A stretch of DNA of 61,572 bases, taken from an uncultured bacterium. Lineage in GTDB: Bacteria; Bacillota; Clostridia; Lachnospirales; Lachnospiraceae. Under the pieces are notes generated by a model. The model ran no database searches, had not been told where the DNA came from, and saw only the letters and a list, made by a program, of their open reading frames with translations. The stretch covers positions 1-61,572 of the forward strand of contig CAJMNR010000024.1 of NCBI GenBank assembly GCA_905214875.1. Reading direction: 5' to 3'. Positions 1-8,128 of this stretch are shown here, piece after piece. Both the position numbers and the translations under genes were made by a program. How positions within the stretch are numbered: position 1 is the stretch's first letter; every line of letters starts with the position of its first letter.

Positions 1-50
<50 letters not shown>

Positions 51-60
51 TTTAAGCAAA

Positions 61-92
61 AGAAGTATCGATTTATCGATGCTTCTTTTTTT
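61..92 (+). terminator. Rho-independent terminator of the tRNA
   Basis: A perfect 12-bp stem (AGAAGTATCGAT / ATCGATGCTTCT, allowing one G-T) with a 2-base loop is followed by a run of T. It begins 10 bases after the tRNA end. The stretch from 93 to 222 after it has no gene; it is richer in GC than its surroundings and holds a second, weaker inverted repeat (106-133). A -10 box TATAAT at 210-215 precedes the next gene. Confidence 0.85.
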
Positions 93-240
93 ATGCGGGC
101 AACGAGCCAAAGTCCTGCTTGCATGACCTTGGCGACTGCCGTGATAACGAGATAAACTTGCAGAGCGTATTTTCTCTCGTTCGTTCTCCTTGTTAATTAT
201 TGTTTGTGATATAATTTATAGAGGTGAAGGAGGTAGTATA

Positions 241-1167
241 ATGAAGAGAATATTAGTATCGGGATTAATTAATGTCGAAAGCACATTGAAGGTCAATCAA
301 TTTCCTATTACATATTCGCCAATTGAATATGCATTTTTCGGCATTAAGACGAATGTTTCTGGGGTAGCATTTAATATAGCCAAAGCATTAGGAGTATTAG
401 GCGATCAGGTCGAATTAGCTTCGTTAACTGGAAAAGATCAAGAAGGTATTCGGATTAATGATGAGGTAGAGAAAATAGGTGTACAGCATTCTTTAATTTA
501 TGATAGCTTAGCAGAAACACCTACATCTATTGTGCTCTTTGACCAAGAGGGAAGAAGAAAGATTTACTGCGACTTGAAAGATATTCAGGATCAGCAGTAT
601 CCAGTTGACAAAATAACAGATCAATTAAATAAACAAGATATGGTCGTACTATGTAATATTAATTTCAATCGACCGCTATTACGCAAGGCAAAGGAATATG
701 GAGCCCTTATTGCAACAGATGTGCATGTTTTAAGTGATATTGAAGATTCTTATAATAAGGAGTTTATGGAGAATGCGGATTTACTGTTTTTAAGTGATGA
801 AAATATAAATGGAAATCATAAAGAGTTTGTCAATCAGCTAAAAAATAGATATAATAATCGTATTATTGTATTAGGGCAAGGTAAGCAAGGGGTGCTTATG
901 TATGATAGGCAGATTAATACCTTTTATAAACTACCTAGTGTTGCAACTGGGGAGGTAATAAATACTGTTGGAGCAGGAGATGCATTGTTTAGTGCATTTA
1001 TTCATTATTACACAAAAGGTATGGAGCCGCTAGAGTGCTTAAAGAGAGCTGAGATTTTTGCTTCATTGAAAATTGGATACAATGGTGCTGCTACTGGTTT
1101 TGTCACGGAGCAAAAAGTTGAAAAATTTTATAATAAAGTAACGATTCCTGTAGAAATACTAACATAA
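241..1167 (+). CDS. PfkB/ribokinase-family sugar kinase
   Basis: This 308-residue cytoplasmic kinase should phosphorylate a sugar or nucleoside with ATP. The C-terminal PfkB signature NTVGAGDALF (about residues 243-252) carries the anion hole and the catalytic Asp of GAGD. The N-terminus (ILVSGLINVEST) and the N-terminal glycine-rich region (about 38-60) fit the ribokinase fold. The ATG at 241 is chosen over an upstream in-frame start at 190 because GGTGAAGGAGG sits just before it and the extra 17 residues fit no family member. The RpiR-type regulator gene follows after 23 bases, so the two are probably cotranscribed. The substrate cannot be told from sequence; the family also includes fructokinases, nucleoside and pseudouridine kinases. 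Confidence 0.8.
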   Translation: MKRILVSGLINVESTLKVNQFPITYSPIEYAFFGIKTNVSGVAFNIAKALGVLGDQVELASLTGKDQEGIRINDEVEKIGVQHSLIYDSLAETPTSIVLFDQEGRRKIYCDLKDIQDQQYPVDKITDQLNKQDMVVLCNINFNRPLLRKAKEYGALIATDVHVLSDIEDSYNKEFMENADLLFLSDENINGNHKEFVNQLKNRYNNRIIVLGQGKQGVLMYDRQINTFYKLPSVATGEVINTVGAGDALFSAFIHYYTKGMEPLECLKRAEIFASLKIGYNGAATGFVTEQKVEKFYNKVTIPVEILT

Positions 1168-1190
1168 ATATGTTTTAGGAGATATGAGTT

Positions 1191-2033
1191 TTGAGTGATA
1201 TATATGATACAATAGCCATAAAAATGGACAATATGAGTAAGACGCAACGTAAGATTGCTCAATATATTATTAATAATAGAATAGATACTGCATTTTTAAA
1301 TGTGAAGCAGTTAGCAAAAAATGCGGAAGTAAGTGATGCAAGTATTATCAGGTTCGCTAACTTCTTAGGATATGGAGGATATAGCGAACTACAGCAACTG
1401 TTTCAAGAGAGTACGCAGAGTAAATTAAAGACAGATACAAACAATGTGGAAACAGAAGCTCGAACAGAGCTTCAGGTGCTTGAAAATATTTTTCAGAAGG
1501 AAATTAATCATATTCAGGTGACATTTGATAATTTGAATACAGATGCATTTTTTAAGGTTACAGATCGCATTGTGAACGCAAAGAGAGTATTCATTATTTG
1601 TGGAAGAAGTACAAGATCTCTAGGTAGCTATTTTCAACATTATCTTAAGGTTATCTTAGATGATATTTATTTCTTGGATACATTTGATGGAAATGAAGAA
1701 ATCTTTAGTAGTATAAATTCAGATGATGTTGTTATTGGAATTACATTTAAGAGATATACAAAGAAGACGTTAGAGTTAATCGAATTTGCGCATAAGAAGA
1801 ATGCTCAGATTATTGCTATCACAGACTATATTACTTCTCCAATTATTAAGTATGCGGACAATTATCTTCTTGCGGAGACGAGGACATTTAAGTATATAGA
1901 TTCGTTTGTGGCACCTCAGGTATTGGTGAACGCAATTATTTCTTATGTAGGTAAGCTTAAGAAACTGGAACTTGAGAAACGATTTACAGAATATGAGGAA
2001 GTGTGTGAAGCACTACAGCTATACACAGATTAA
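1191..2033 (+). CDS. MurR/RpiR-family transcriptional regulator
   Basis: This 280-residue protein has an N-terminal helix-turn-helix of the RpiR type (about residues 1-77; note KNAEVSDASIIRFANFLGYGGYSEL) and a SIS sugar-phosphate-binding domain (about 125-260; IICGRSTRSLGSYFQHYL and VIGITFKRYTKKTLEL). SIS domains of this family sense phosphosugars, which fits the kinase gene immediately upstream. The start is TTG at 1191 behind AGGAG; an ATG a few bases earlier runs into a stop after four codons. Likely targets are its own kinase gene and the transporter downstream, whose promoter carries repeated TGAAAC elements. Effector and direction of regulation are unknown. Confidence 0.85.
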   Translation: MSDIYDTIAIKMDNMSKTQRKIAQYIINNRIDTAFLNVKQLAKNAEVSDASIIRFANFLGYGGYSELQQLFQESTQSKLKTDTNNVETEARTELQVLENIFQKEINHIQVTFDNLNTDAFFKVTDRIVNAKRVFIICGRSTRSLGSYFQHYLKVILDDIYFLDTFDGNEEIFSSINSDDVVIGITFKRYTKKTLELIEFAHKKNAQIIAITDYITSPIIKYADNYLLAETRTFKYIDSFVAPQVLVNAIISYVGKLKKLELEKRFTEYEEVCEALQLYTD

Positions 2034-2039
2034 GTGAAA

Positions 2040-2071
2040 GGGGCTGTCGCATTAAGCGGCAGTCCCTTTTT
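2040..2071 (+). terminator. Rho-independent terminator of the kinase-regulator pair
   Basis: Stem GGGGCTGTCGC / GCGGCAGTCCC with loop ATTAA, followed by TTTTT. It begins seven bases after the regulator stop codon and separates the pair from the transporter promoter. Confidence 0.85.
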
Positions 2072-2171
2072 AATTTCTGGAAATGATAAAAAGAGTTAAC
2101 ACAGCTATATCAGATGTATTCTTGTATTAGAGATACATACAAAAAATGTAATAAAAATTTCATAAATACAA

Positions 2172-2253
2172 AAAAATGAAACGTTTATTGACATTTCTGT
2201 TTATTTTGTGGTATAATATAGAAAAATTACGCAAAAATGAAACATTTGTTTCA
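2172..2253 (+). promoter_or_regulatory. Promoter with flanking TGAAAC operator-like repeats
   Basis: A -35 TTGACA (2188-2193) and -10 TATAAT (2212-2217) are 18 bases apart. An 11-base element AAAAATGAAAC occurs twice, at 2172-2182 just before the -35 and at 2233-2243 just past the expected start point. The second copy extends to a perfect inverted repeat TGAAAC-ATTT-GTTTCA (2238-2253). The arrangement suggests a repressor binding on both sides of the promoter; the adjacent RpiR protein is the obvious candidate, which is inference. Confidence 0.65.
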
Positions 2254-2292
2254 CAATAGACACAATTTAACGGGCACAAGAAAGGAGTATTG

Positions 2293-3588
2293 ATGAAACA
2301 ATTAAAGAATTTAAAGATGTGGCAGAAAATATTTATCTGTTTAATTACAGGTATTATTTTGGGTATAGGATTAAGCTATTTAGGAGGAACAGATGTACCT
2401 TGGATTGCAAAGGTATGCGCGTTCTGTGAATTCTTAGGAAACATATTTATAAGATTAATCAAGATGGTTGTTGTTCCTCTTGTTTTATGTTCGATTGTTT
2501 CAGCGGTTGCAGAGCTGAAAGACTTAAAACGTTTACGTTCTATCGGAGTTAAGACACTTGTTATGTTCAGTATTACAAGTGCAGCTGCCATTACAATTGG
2601 TGTTTGCATGGCTTATATAATTAAACCTGGTGTAGGCATAAATCTAAAAGGTGTTACTAGTACAATTACGGTTGGAGAAACTAGCGGAGTGTATCAGACA
2701 ATTTTAGATATGATTCCAACTAATATTTTTGAAGCACTTACTAGTGGAAATATGCTACAAATCATAGTATTCGCTATTTTCGTTGGAATTGCTTTAATTC
2801 TTCTCGGTGACAAAGGAGAAAAGGTACAGATCGTATTTAAGACAGGTGCTGATGTTATTTATAAGGTCGTAGATATTATTATTCTTTTTACCCCAATTGC
2901 AGTATTTGGTCTTATGACAAATGCGATGGCAGTGAATGGAGTTGCAGTACTAGGAAATATAATGAAGTTTATTTGTACGCACTATATTGCTGCAATTTGT
3001 CAGGTGGCACTCATTTATGTACCATTGTTAGTATTTGTAGCGAAAGTAAATCCACTCAAATTCTTTAAAGTTGCTTTTGAGTCTTGGCTTCTTGGATTTA
3101 GTACATGTGCGTCTATGGCGGTACTTCCAGTATCTTTAAAGAATGCAACAAAACGTATGGGAATTCCAAATGAAACAGCAAGTTTTATTCTTCCATTCGG
3201 TGCTACTGCCAATATGGATGGTACAGGAATCTTTTTAGGTATCGTTGTAGTATTTGCATCTCAAATTGCAGGTGTGGAACTTACACTTTCTCAGTTGGTT
3301 GCCTTAATCATTGAAGCAACATTATTATCGATCGGTTGTGCGGCAGTTCCTCAAATGGGATTAGTTATTGCAACATCAATGATTACTAATATGGGCTTAC
3401 CTGTTGCAGTAATTGGACTAGTAACTGGTATTTACAGAATGATCGACCAAATGAATACAGCAACAAATTCTTCAGGAGATTTAGTTGTTGCAACATGTGT
3501 ATCAGCGTCTGAAGGAATCCTTGATCGAAGTGTTTATGAGGATGGTTATGATCCAGATGATGATGAACCAATCGTTGGTTTAGAATAA
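2293..3588 (+). CDS. Dicarboxylate/amino acid:cation symporter (DAACS family)
   Basis: This 431-residue membrane carrier has the glutamate-transporter fold: eight membrane helices and two re-entrant loops. Visible signatures are the serine-rich hairpin region STCASMAVLP, GATANMDGTG (about residues 300-311, the cation/substrate NMDGT motif) and the last helix with IDQMNTATNSSGDL (about 383-396). It would import an amino acid or dicarboxylate with Na+ or H+. The Arg that in GltPh-type aspartate carriers binds the side-chain carboxylate is Asn here, so a neutral substrate is plausible. ATG 2293 is preferred to TTG 2290 because AAAGGAG then sits at a workable distance. It has its own promoter and terminator. 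Confidence 0.88.
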   Translation: MKQLKNLKMWQKIFICLITGIILGIGLSYLGGTDVPWIAKVCAFCEFLGNIFIRLIKMVVVPLVLCSIVSAVAELKDLKRLRSIGVKTLVMFSITSAAAITIGVCMAYIIKPGVGINLKGVTSTITVGETSGVYQTILDMIPTNIFEALTSGNMLQIIVFAIFVGIALILLGDKGEKVQIVFKTGADVIYKVVDIIILFTPIAVFGLMTNAMAVNGVAVLGNIMKFICTHYIAAICQVALIYVPLLVFVAKVNPLKFFKVAFESWLLGFSTCASMAVLPVSLKNATKRMGIPNETASFILPFGATANMDGTGIFLGIVVVFASQIAGVELTLSQLVALIIEATLLSIGCAAVPQMGLVIATSMITNMGLPVAVIGLVTGIYRMIDQMNTATNSSGDLVVATCVSASEGILDRSVYEDGYDPDDDEPIVGLE

Positions 3589-3592
3589 ATTT

Positions 3593-3650
3593 AAAACCTT
3601 ATCTAAGTGTTTAACAATTTTCTTTGTTAAAGCATAGATAGGGTTTTTTA
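3593..3650 (+). terminator. Rho-independent terminator after the DAACS transporter
   Basis: A long hairpin whose outer arms AAAACCTTATCT and TAGATAGGGTTTT pair, with an inner pairing TTAACAA / TTTGTTAA, ending in TTTTTT. Confidence 0.8.
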
Positions 3651-3669
3651 TTATTTACAGTAACTAGCG

Positions 3670-3697
3670 TTGAATAATAGATTAGAACCGTTATAAT
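3670..3697 (+). promoter_or_regulatory. Vegetative promoter of the sirtuin gene
   Basis: TTGAAT (3670-3675), a 16-base spacer, then TATAAT (3692-3697). The start codon is 30 bases downstream of the -10. Confidence 0.55.
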
Positions 3698-3726
3698 AAA
3701 GATATAAAAAGTACGGAGATGATTTC

Positions 3727-4464
3727 ATGAATGAGAAGATTCAACAGTTATCGAGCATTTTAAAAGAAAGTAATAACATCGTATTCTTTGGTGGAGCGGG
3801 CGTCTCCACTGCCAGTGGTATTCCTGATTTTCGTAGTTCTAATGGCCTTTATAGCGAAAAGCTTAATAGCAACATTTCACCAGAGCAGTTAGTATCCCAT
3901 ACGTTCTTTATGCGTTATCCAGAGGAATTCTTTGAATTTTATAAGACTAAGTTAATTTACCCAGATGCAAAGCCAAACGGCTGCCATAAGGCGCTTGCAA
4001 AACTTGAGGAGATGGGTAAGCTTAAGGCTGTAGTAACCCAGAATATAGATGGACTTCATCAGGCTGCTGGATCTAAGAAAGTGTATGAGCTTCACGGCTC
4101 AGTTTTAAGGAATTATTGCATGAAGTGTCATACGTTTTATGATGAAGAGTTCATTCTTCAGTCAGAGGGAATTCCTACTTGTCCGACATGCGGCGGAAAA
4201 GTAAAACCCGATGTCGTTCTATATGAAGAAGGTTTGGATGATGACATAATTAGAGGTGCTATTAAGGCCATTTCTGAAGCCGATACGTTAATAATCGGTG
4301 GAACTTCTTTAATCGTATATCCTGCGGCAGGATTAATTGATTATTTTAAGGGAAAGAACCTTGTATTAATTAATAAGAGTGAGACATCTGCAGATGGAAA
4401 AGCTGACTTAGTCATTAATGATGATATAGCAAAAGTTTTAGAAGAAGCAGTTAATCAATTATAA
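3727..4464 (+). CDS. cobB: NAD-dependent protein deacylase, Sir2/CobB family
   Basis: This 245-residue cytoplasmic sirtuin removes acyl groups from protein lysines using NAD+. All family motifs are present: NAD-binding GAGVSTASGIPDFR (about residues 23-36), TQNIDGLH (about 104-111), the catalytic His in ELHGS (about 122-126), a Cys4 zinc site (CMKC near 131-134, CPTC near 152-155) and GGTSLIVYPAAGL near the C-terminus. Length is typical. A single-gene unit: it has its own promoter and shares a bidirectional terminator with the convergent VTT-protein gene. Whether deacetylation or another deacylation dominates cannot be read from sequence. Confidence 0.93.
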   Translation: MNEKIQQLSSILKESNNIVFFGGAGVSTASGIPDFRSSNGLYSEKLNSNISPEQLVSHTFFMRYPEEFFEFYKTKLIYPDAKPNGCHKALAKLEEMGKLKAVVTQNIDGLHQAAGSKKVYELHGSVLRNYCMKCHTFYDEEFILQSEGIPTCPTCGGKVKPDVVLYEEGLDDDIIRGAIKAISEADTLIIGGTSLIVYPAAGLIDYFKGKNLVLINKSETSADGKADLVINDDIAKVLEEAVNQL

Positions 4465-4468
4465 ATAA

Positions 4469-4510
4469 AAATGCTATCCTATTAGTTTGTAAACCTTTAG
4501 GATAGCATTT
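4469..4510. terminator. Bidirectional terminator between convergent genes
   Basis: A perfect 12-bp inverted repeat (AAATGCTATCCT / AGGATAGCATTT) with T-rich flanks on both strands. It ends three bases before the stop of the reverse-strand gene at 4513. Confidence 0.85.
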
Positions 4511-4512
4511 CT

Positions 4513-5337
4513 TTATGAGGTATGTTTGTTTAATATAAATCTTTTGAGTAAAAGAGCCACTATAATTATTGATGCTATGATTCCAATAAATTTGGAATCA
4601 TATTTTATTAGTTGAAAAGAATAGGCTAAGGAAATGGAAGTAATAAGTTTAGAAACAAGTGCTACAAAAATAAATTTATATATATTAATTGCCGCCATGC
4701 CTGCACCTATACATATAACTTCATCGGGTAAAACAGGAAATAGAAATAGTATAAATAGAATTAACATTTCATTTTTAGAGATATAGCGGTTAAATTGTTC
4801 TAATTTTACGTTTTTAAGAAGGTCGGTGGCTAAATGTTTGTCTATAAACTTTACCAGTAAAAAAAGATTTAAAATAGCTGCAATACTGCATACCACTGAT
4901 TTTGATAACAATGGTAAAAGAATTATCATTATAAGAATTATTCCAATAGAAATGAGTAACGTATTATGTTTTCTACAAGATATGTTTGCCCGAACTTTTT
5001 GTCCAGTTACACTTGCAAGCAAATACATAACGATAATTCCAAGTATTGTTCCTAGAAATCCTATAATAGCTGCTGGAAACGGACCAAACGCAGAACTTCC
5101 ACCCATAAATGTAACTACTTCAGGTATGGGAAGAATAATTGGTTGTAAAAGGCATATAAAAAAGTAAATAAGTATAGCAAATTGGTCATAACATAACAAA
5201 TACGATATTAAGTATAATATGGCTACTGCACTTATACTCAATGCTACAATGCCAATCAGTAGAGAAACAATGAATTCCAATTTATCATTTTTAGCATTTG
5301 TTGAATCTAATGAATTGTCATTATTCTTTAATAACAT
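4513..5337 (-). CDS. VTT-domain (DedA/TVP38-like) membrane protein
   Basis: This 274-residue integral membrane protein has about six hydrophobic segments. The VTT signature is visible: VVTFMGGSSAFGPFPAAIIGFLGTILG with its glycine/proline-rich re-entrant loop (about residues 75-101), and a second half-site FPVLPDEVICIGAGMAAINIYKF near 198-220. VTT/TMEM41-type proteins have been linked to lipid scrambling and envelope homeostasis; the exact role here is unknown. Start ATG at 5337 has GGAGG 11 bases upstream. It is transcribed alone and toward the sirtuin gene. Confidence 0.75.
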   Translation of the reverse strand: MLLKNNDNSLDSTNAKNDKLEFIVSLLIGIVALSISAVAILYLISYLLCYDQFAILIYFFICLLQPIILPIPEVVTFMGGSSAFGPFPAAIIGFLGTILGIIVMYLLASVTGQKVRANISCRKHNTLLISIGIILIMIILLPLLSKSVVCSIAAILNLFLLVKFIDKHLATDLLKNVKLEQFNRYISKNEMLILFILFLFPVLPDEVICIGAGMAAINIYKFIFVALVSKLITSISLAYSFQLIKYDSKFIGIIASIIIVALLLKRFILNKHTS

Positions 5338-5453
5338 AAGTATTTATTCCTCCGTGTAATTTAATCATTTAACTTTTCTAATAGTAAAAGAAATAGCTTA
5401 ATGAAATACATAAAAAGTAATTAATATTTCTTTATAATTTGGAGAAATCAGAA

Positions 5454-5479
5454 AAAGCATAGCCAGATGACTATGCTTT
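5454..5479 (-). terminator. Terminator overlapping the histidine kinase stop codon
   Basis: Inverted repeat AAAGCATAG (5454-5462) / CTATGCTTT (5471-5479). On the reverse strand the last two codons and TAG stop of the kinase gene lie inside the upstream arm, and the hairpin is followed by a short T-rich tract. Confidence 0.7.
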
Positions 5480-6733
5480 GGGTAATGTTATGAGGAATGT
5501 GATATCAGATTTATGCTTTTGGGCAGTAATACTACCTTCATGCAACTCAACTATACGTCTTGCAATTGCAAGTCCTAATCCTGATCCTTCTTCAGTTCTT
5601 GATTTATCTTGGCGGTAGAATCGATTAAAGAAGAGTTCTAATTCTTCTTCTTTGATACATTTGCATCTATTAGTAAACGAAATTAGAATATTTTGATTTG
5701 TAATAGATAAGCTAACTATGAACTTTGAATCCGGTTCACTATATTTTTGTGCATTGCTTATTAAGTTTTCAAAGACTCGTAACATTTGAGCTGAATCTAT
5801 TAGACACAATACTTCTGGATATGGATTTTTTAGGATGACATCTATTTTTTTTTCACTAAAGTTAAGAATATTTTCTCCAACAACTTGGTTTAATAACAGA
5901 GAGAGATTTACGGTATCTTTCGTAAACTTAATATCACTTCCGGAAAGCTTTGTATATTCAAATAGCTCATTTACTAACGTATTAAGTCTCAGACTACTAC
6001 GATAGGCAGTTTGTATATACTGTTTTTTATCGGCATCCTCTAGCTGATCGGAATTTAATAATTCCAGATATCCTACGATAGAGGTGAGTGGAGTTTTTAA
6101 ATCATGAGAGATATTTGTAATTAATTCATTCTTGGTTTGCTCTATAAGCTTTTCATTTTTGATTTTTTCTCCTAATTGCACAGACATGTCATTAATGCTT
6201 TCACAAAGAGTAGCGAGCTCATCTTCGCCTCTTACCTTGATCGTTTTTCCAAATCCTTCGCGCTTAATTACTTCTACTTCGTTAGTAAGAAATTTTATAT
6301 ACTTTACTTTTTTATTTACAAGTAACACAAATACAAGTAGAAAGAACAAAAATCCAAGTACAATGAGTAAAAATGCGAGGTTTACACTTAGAAGCTCATT
6401 ATGCATTATATTGGATATAAAGTTGGGAAATAGGATTAAAATAATTCTGCATAATATGGATACCCCTTGAATAGCGATAATAAGTGATACTAACACTACT
6501 AAAAATAGATAGATGCTTAGACGATTTAAATTAATTTTCTGAAAGGGCTTTGCATTAAAAAAGCAAACAATTATTATAAAAACAAGTACTGCAACAAGTC
6601 GTATTGTGTTGGTTTTGAGAGCAGTATGCTCTAACTGAATCGTGTATCCCTCCACTAAGGCAAGTTGTGCAAAGACCAATCCAACAAGTACACCTAGAAT
6701 AAGATTATATTTTCGTTCTTTAATGCTAATCAT
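5471..6733 (-). CDS. Sensor histidine kinase (two-component system)
   Basis: This 420-residue membrane kinase has hydrophobic segments near residues 10-30, 45-65, 72-95 and 115-140, a linker, a HisKA domain with phospho-acceptor His in NISHDLKTPLTS (about residue 209) and a HATPase domain with N box ENLISNAQKYS, SGLGLAIARRIV G box and a conserved C-terminus. There is little room for an extracellular sensor loop, so it probably senses a membrane-associated signal, as intramembrane-sensing and VanS-like kinases do. Its ATG overlaps the regulator stop codon (ATGA), so the two are translationally coupled. It is the last gene of a methyltransferase-regulator-kinase operon. Confidence 0.9.
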   Translation of the reverse strand: MISIKERKYNLILGVLVGLVFAQLALVEGYTIQLEHTALKTNTIRLVAVLVFIIIVCFFNAKPFQKINLNRLSIYLFLVVLVSLIIAIQGVSILCRIILILFPNFISNIMHNELLSVNLAFLLIVLGFLFFLLVFVLLVNKKVKYIKFLTNEVEVIKREGFGKTIKVRGEDELATLCESINDMSVQLGEKIKNEKLIEQTKNELITNISHDLKTPLTSIVGYLELLNSDQLEDADKKQYIQTAYRSSLRLNTLVNELFEYTKLSGSDIKFTKDTVNLSLLLNQVVGENILNFSEKKIDVILKNPYPEVLCLIDSAQMLRVFENLISNAQKYSEPDSKFIVSLSITNQNILISFTNRCKCIKEEELELFFNRFYRQDKSRTEEGSGLGLAIARRIVELHEGSITAQKHKSDITFLITLPKA

Positions 6734-7407
6734 ATCTTATATCCTACTCCCCATACTGTTTTTATATATTCCGGATTTTTTGAGTCTTTTTCGATCTTCT
6801 GTCGAAGTTTTGTGATATGGACCATAATAGATGTATCAGAAACAGAATACTTATTTCGCCATATAGATTCATATATTTTATCTACGCTAAATACGATATT
6901 TCTATTCTTAGCAAGTAGTTCTAAGATTTTGTATTCAGTAGGAGTAAGGTTTATTTCTTTACCAGATACAGTAACTCGGTGCATCTCGGTATTAAGTTCT
7001 AATTCGCCAATTCTAATCACAGTTTTAGGCACATTGTTAAAAATGGTAGATCTTCTTAGCTGTGCCTTTACTCTTGCAATAAGAGTCATAGAACTGAAAG
7101 GTTTTTCAATATAATCATCCGCACCAAGAGTAAGTCCTTGTACCATATCGATTTCATTGCATTTAGCAGTTAAAAAAATTATAGGCATCGTATGCTCTTT
7201 TCTGATATTTATGAGAGTCGTAATTCCATCCATTTTGGGCATCATAATATCAAGAATCACTAAATCATAGTCTTTTTCTTTTATGGACTGTAGTGCTTCC
7301 TCTCCATCTGCCACTGTATCGATGGAAAATCCTTCTGCCTGTAAATAGATTTTAACCAAGTCTCTAATTTCCTTTTCATCATCTGCTACTAATATTCTTT
7401 GATTCAT
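6730..7407 (-). CDS. OmpR-family response regulator
   Basis: This 225-residue DNA-binding regulator has a receiver domain with acidic pocket DDE near the N-terminus, phospho-acceptor Asp in VILDIMMPKMDG (about residue 50), and Lys in DYIEKPFS. The C-terminal winged helix includes NLTPTEYKILELLA and the terminal TVWGVGYKI. The ATG at 7407 is chosen over a GTG at 7419 because that GTG lies within the Shine-Dalgarno sequence GGAGG. The gene starts inside the 3' end of the methyltransferase gene and overlaps the kinase gene by four bases, marking a tight operon. Targets are unknown; the upstream methyltransferase is a plausible output. Confidence 0.92.
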   Translation of the reverse strand: MNQRILVADDEKEIRDLVKIYLQAEGFSIDTVADGEEALQSIKEKDYDLVILDIMMPKMDGITTLINIRKEHTMPIIFLTAKCNEIDMVQGLTLGADDYIEKPFSSMTLIARVKAQLRRSTIFNNVPKTVIRIGELELNTEMHRVTVSGKEINLTPTEYKILELLAKNRNIVFSVDKIYESIWRNKYSVSDTSIMVHITKLRQKIEKDSKNPEYIKTVWGVGYKI

Positions 7408-7978
7408 AGTTTCCTCCACGACACCTTAATACATACGCTGGTGGAAGATTTCGGACTACTTTTTTATGATGTAAATCCGGGAAAAAGGAGTGAATATAGG
7501 GTTCCTTAAATAGCGTATATTGAAAGGTAATAAATTGTCCCGATGTACCAATTATCTCACTTGTTTTACTAAGGATTGTATCGCTTATACGTTGAGGAAG
7601 AGAGACAAATGGTAATCCAGATAGTATATAATCGACATGAGTGATGAAATGCTTTATAAGAATTTCTTGTATATTCTCTGCACTATCATTTACAATTATG
7701 ACATTTTGTTTATGTGCATATTGTTCTTTTAATATATTGTAAAATTCTTTATTGATTTCAATTAATACAATAATCGTCGTTTCTTTTGTCCTTGCCAGAA
7801 TCTTTTCTGTAAATACTCCTGTTCCAGGTCCATACTCCACAATACATTTTGCAGTTTCAAAATCAATTGTGGCAATCATTTGATGGGCAAGGTACTTGCT
7901 ACTTGGCGCAAAAGCGCCGACCTTTCTTGGATGCTTTATATATTCTAATAAAAAAATAGTGTTCCACCTCGTTATCAT
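7379..7978 (-). CDS. Class I SAM-dependent methyltransferase, phospholipid N-methyltransferase-like
   Basis: This 199-residue protein carries the SAM motif I VEYGPGTGVFTEKIL (about residues 47-61), an acidic residue at the end of strand 2 (VLIEINKEF), NDSAENI, and the motif IV-like segment DYILSGLPFVSLP. The overall layout (RKVGAFAPSSKYLAHQM at the start, FFPDLHHKKVVRNLPPAYV near the end) resembles the small PmtA/Erm-like group that methylates phospholipid head groups or is annotated as rRNA adenine dimethylase-like. Its 3' end overlaps the response regulator gene by 29 bases. The membrane kinase in the same operon makes an envelope substrate attractive, but this is inference. Start ATG at 7978 has only a weak AGGG upstream. 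Confidence 0.7.
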   Translation of the reverse strand: MITRWNTIFLLEYIKHPRKVGAFAPSSKYLAHQMIATIDFETAKCIVEYGPGTGVFTEKILARTKETTIIVLIEINKEFYNILKEQYAHKQNVIIVNDSAENIQEILIKHFITHVDYILSGLPFVSLPQRISDTILSKTSEIIGTSGQFITFQYTLFKEPYIHSFFPDLHHKKVVRNLPPAYVLRCRGGNYESKNISSR

Positions 7979-8053
7979 TTATTTTCCCTAAGTCTAAAAA
8001 TAAATATTTAAATTGCAACAGAGAAAAGTATTAAGATTTATTAATATTTTTAC

Positions 8054-8094
8054 TTGACAAATTACTTTGATAATCATATACTTTGAGTATCAAA
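8054..8094 (+). promoter_or_regulatory. fab operon promoter with FabT-like boxes
   Basis: TTGACA (8054-8059), 17-base spacer, TATACT (8077-8082). Two TTTGA-type elements overlap it: TTTGATAATCA at 8066-8076 in the spacer and a perfect palindrome TTTGA-GTA-TCAAA at 8082-8094 starting on the -10. This matches the established FabT operator pattern (TTTGA-N3-TCAAA) of Firmicutes. A FabT-like regulator is encoded at 35071-35523. Confidence 0.75.
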
Positions 8095-8128
8095 ATATTT
8101 GAAAATAAAAATAAGGAATGGGATTGAT

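Noticed and set aside
4826..5167. Forward-strand 113-codon frame inside the VTT gene
   Set aside because: Antisense shadow; the reverse frame has a ribosome site, membrane helices and the VTT motif.
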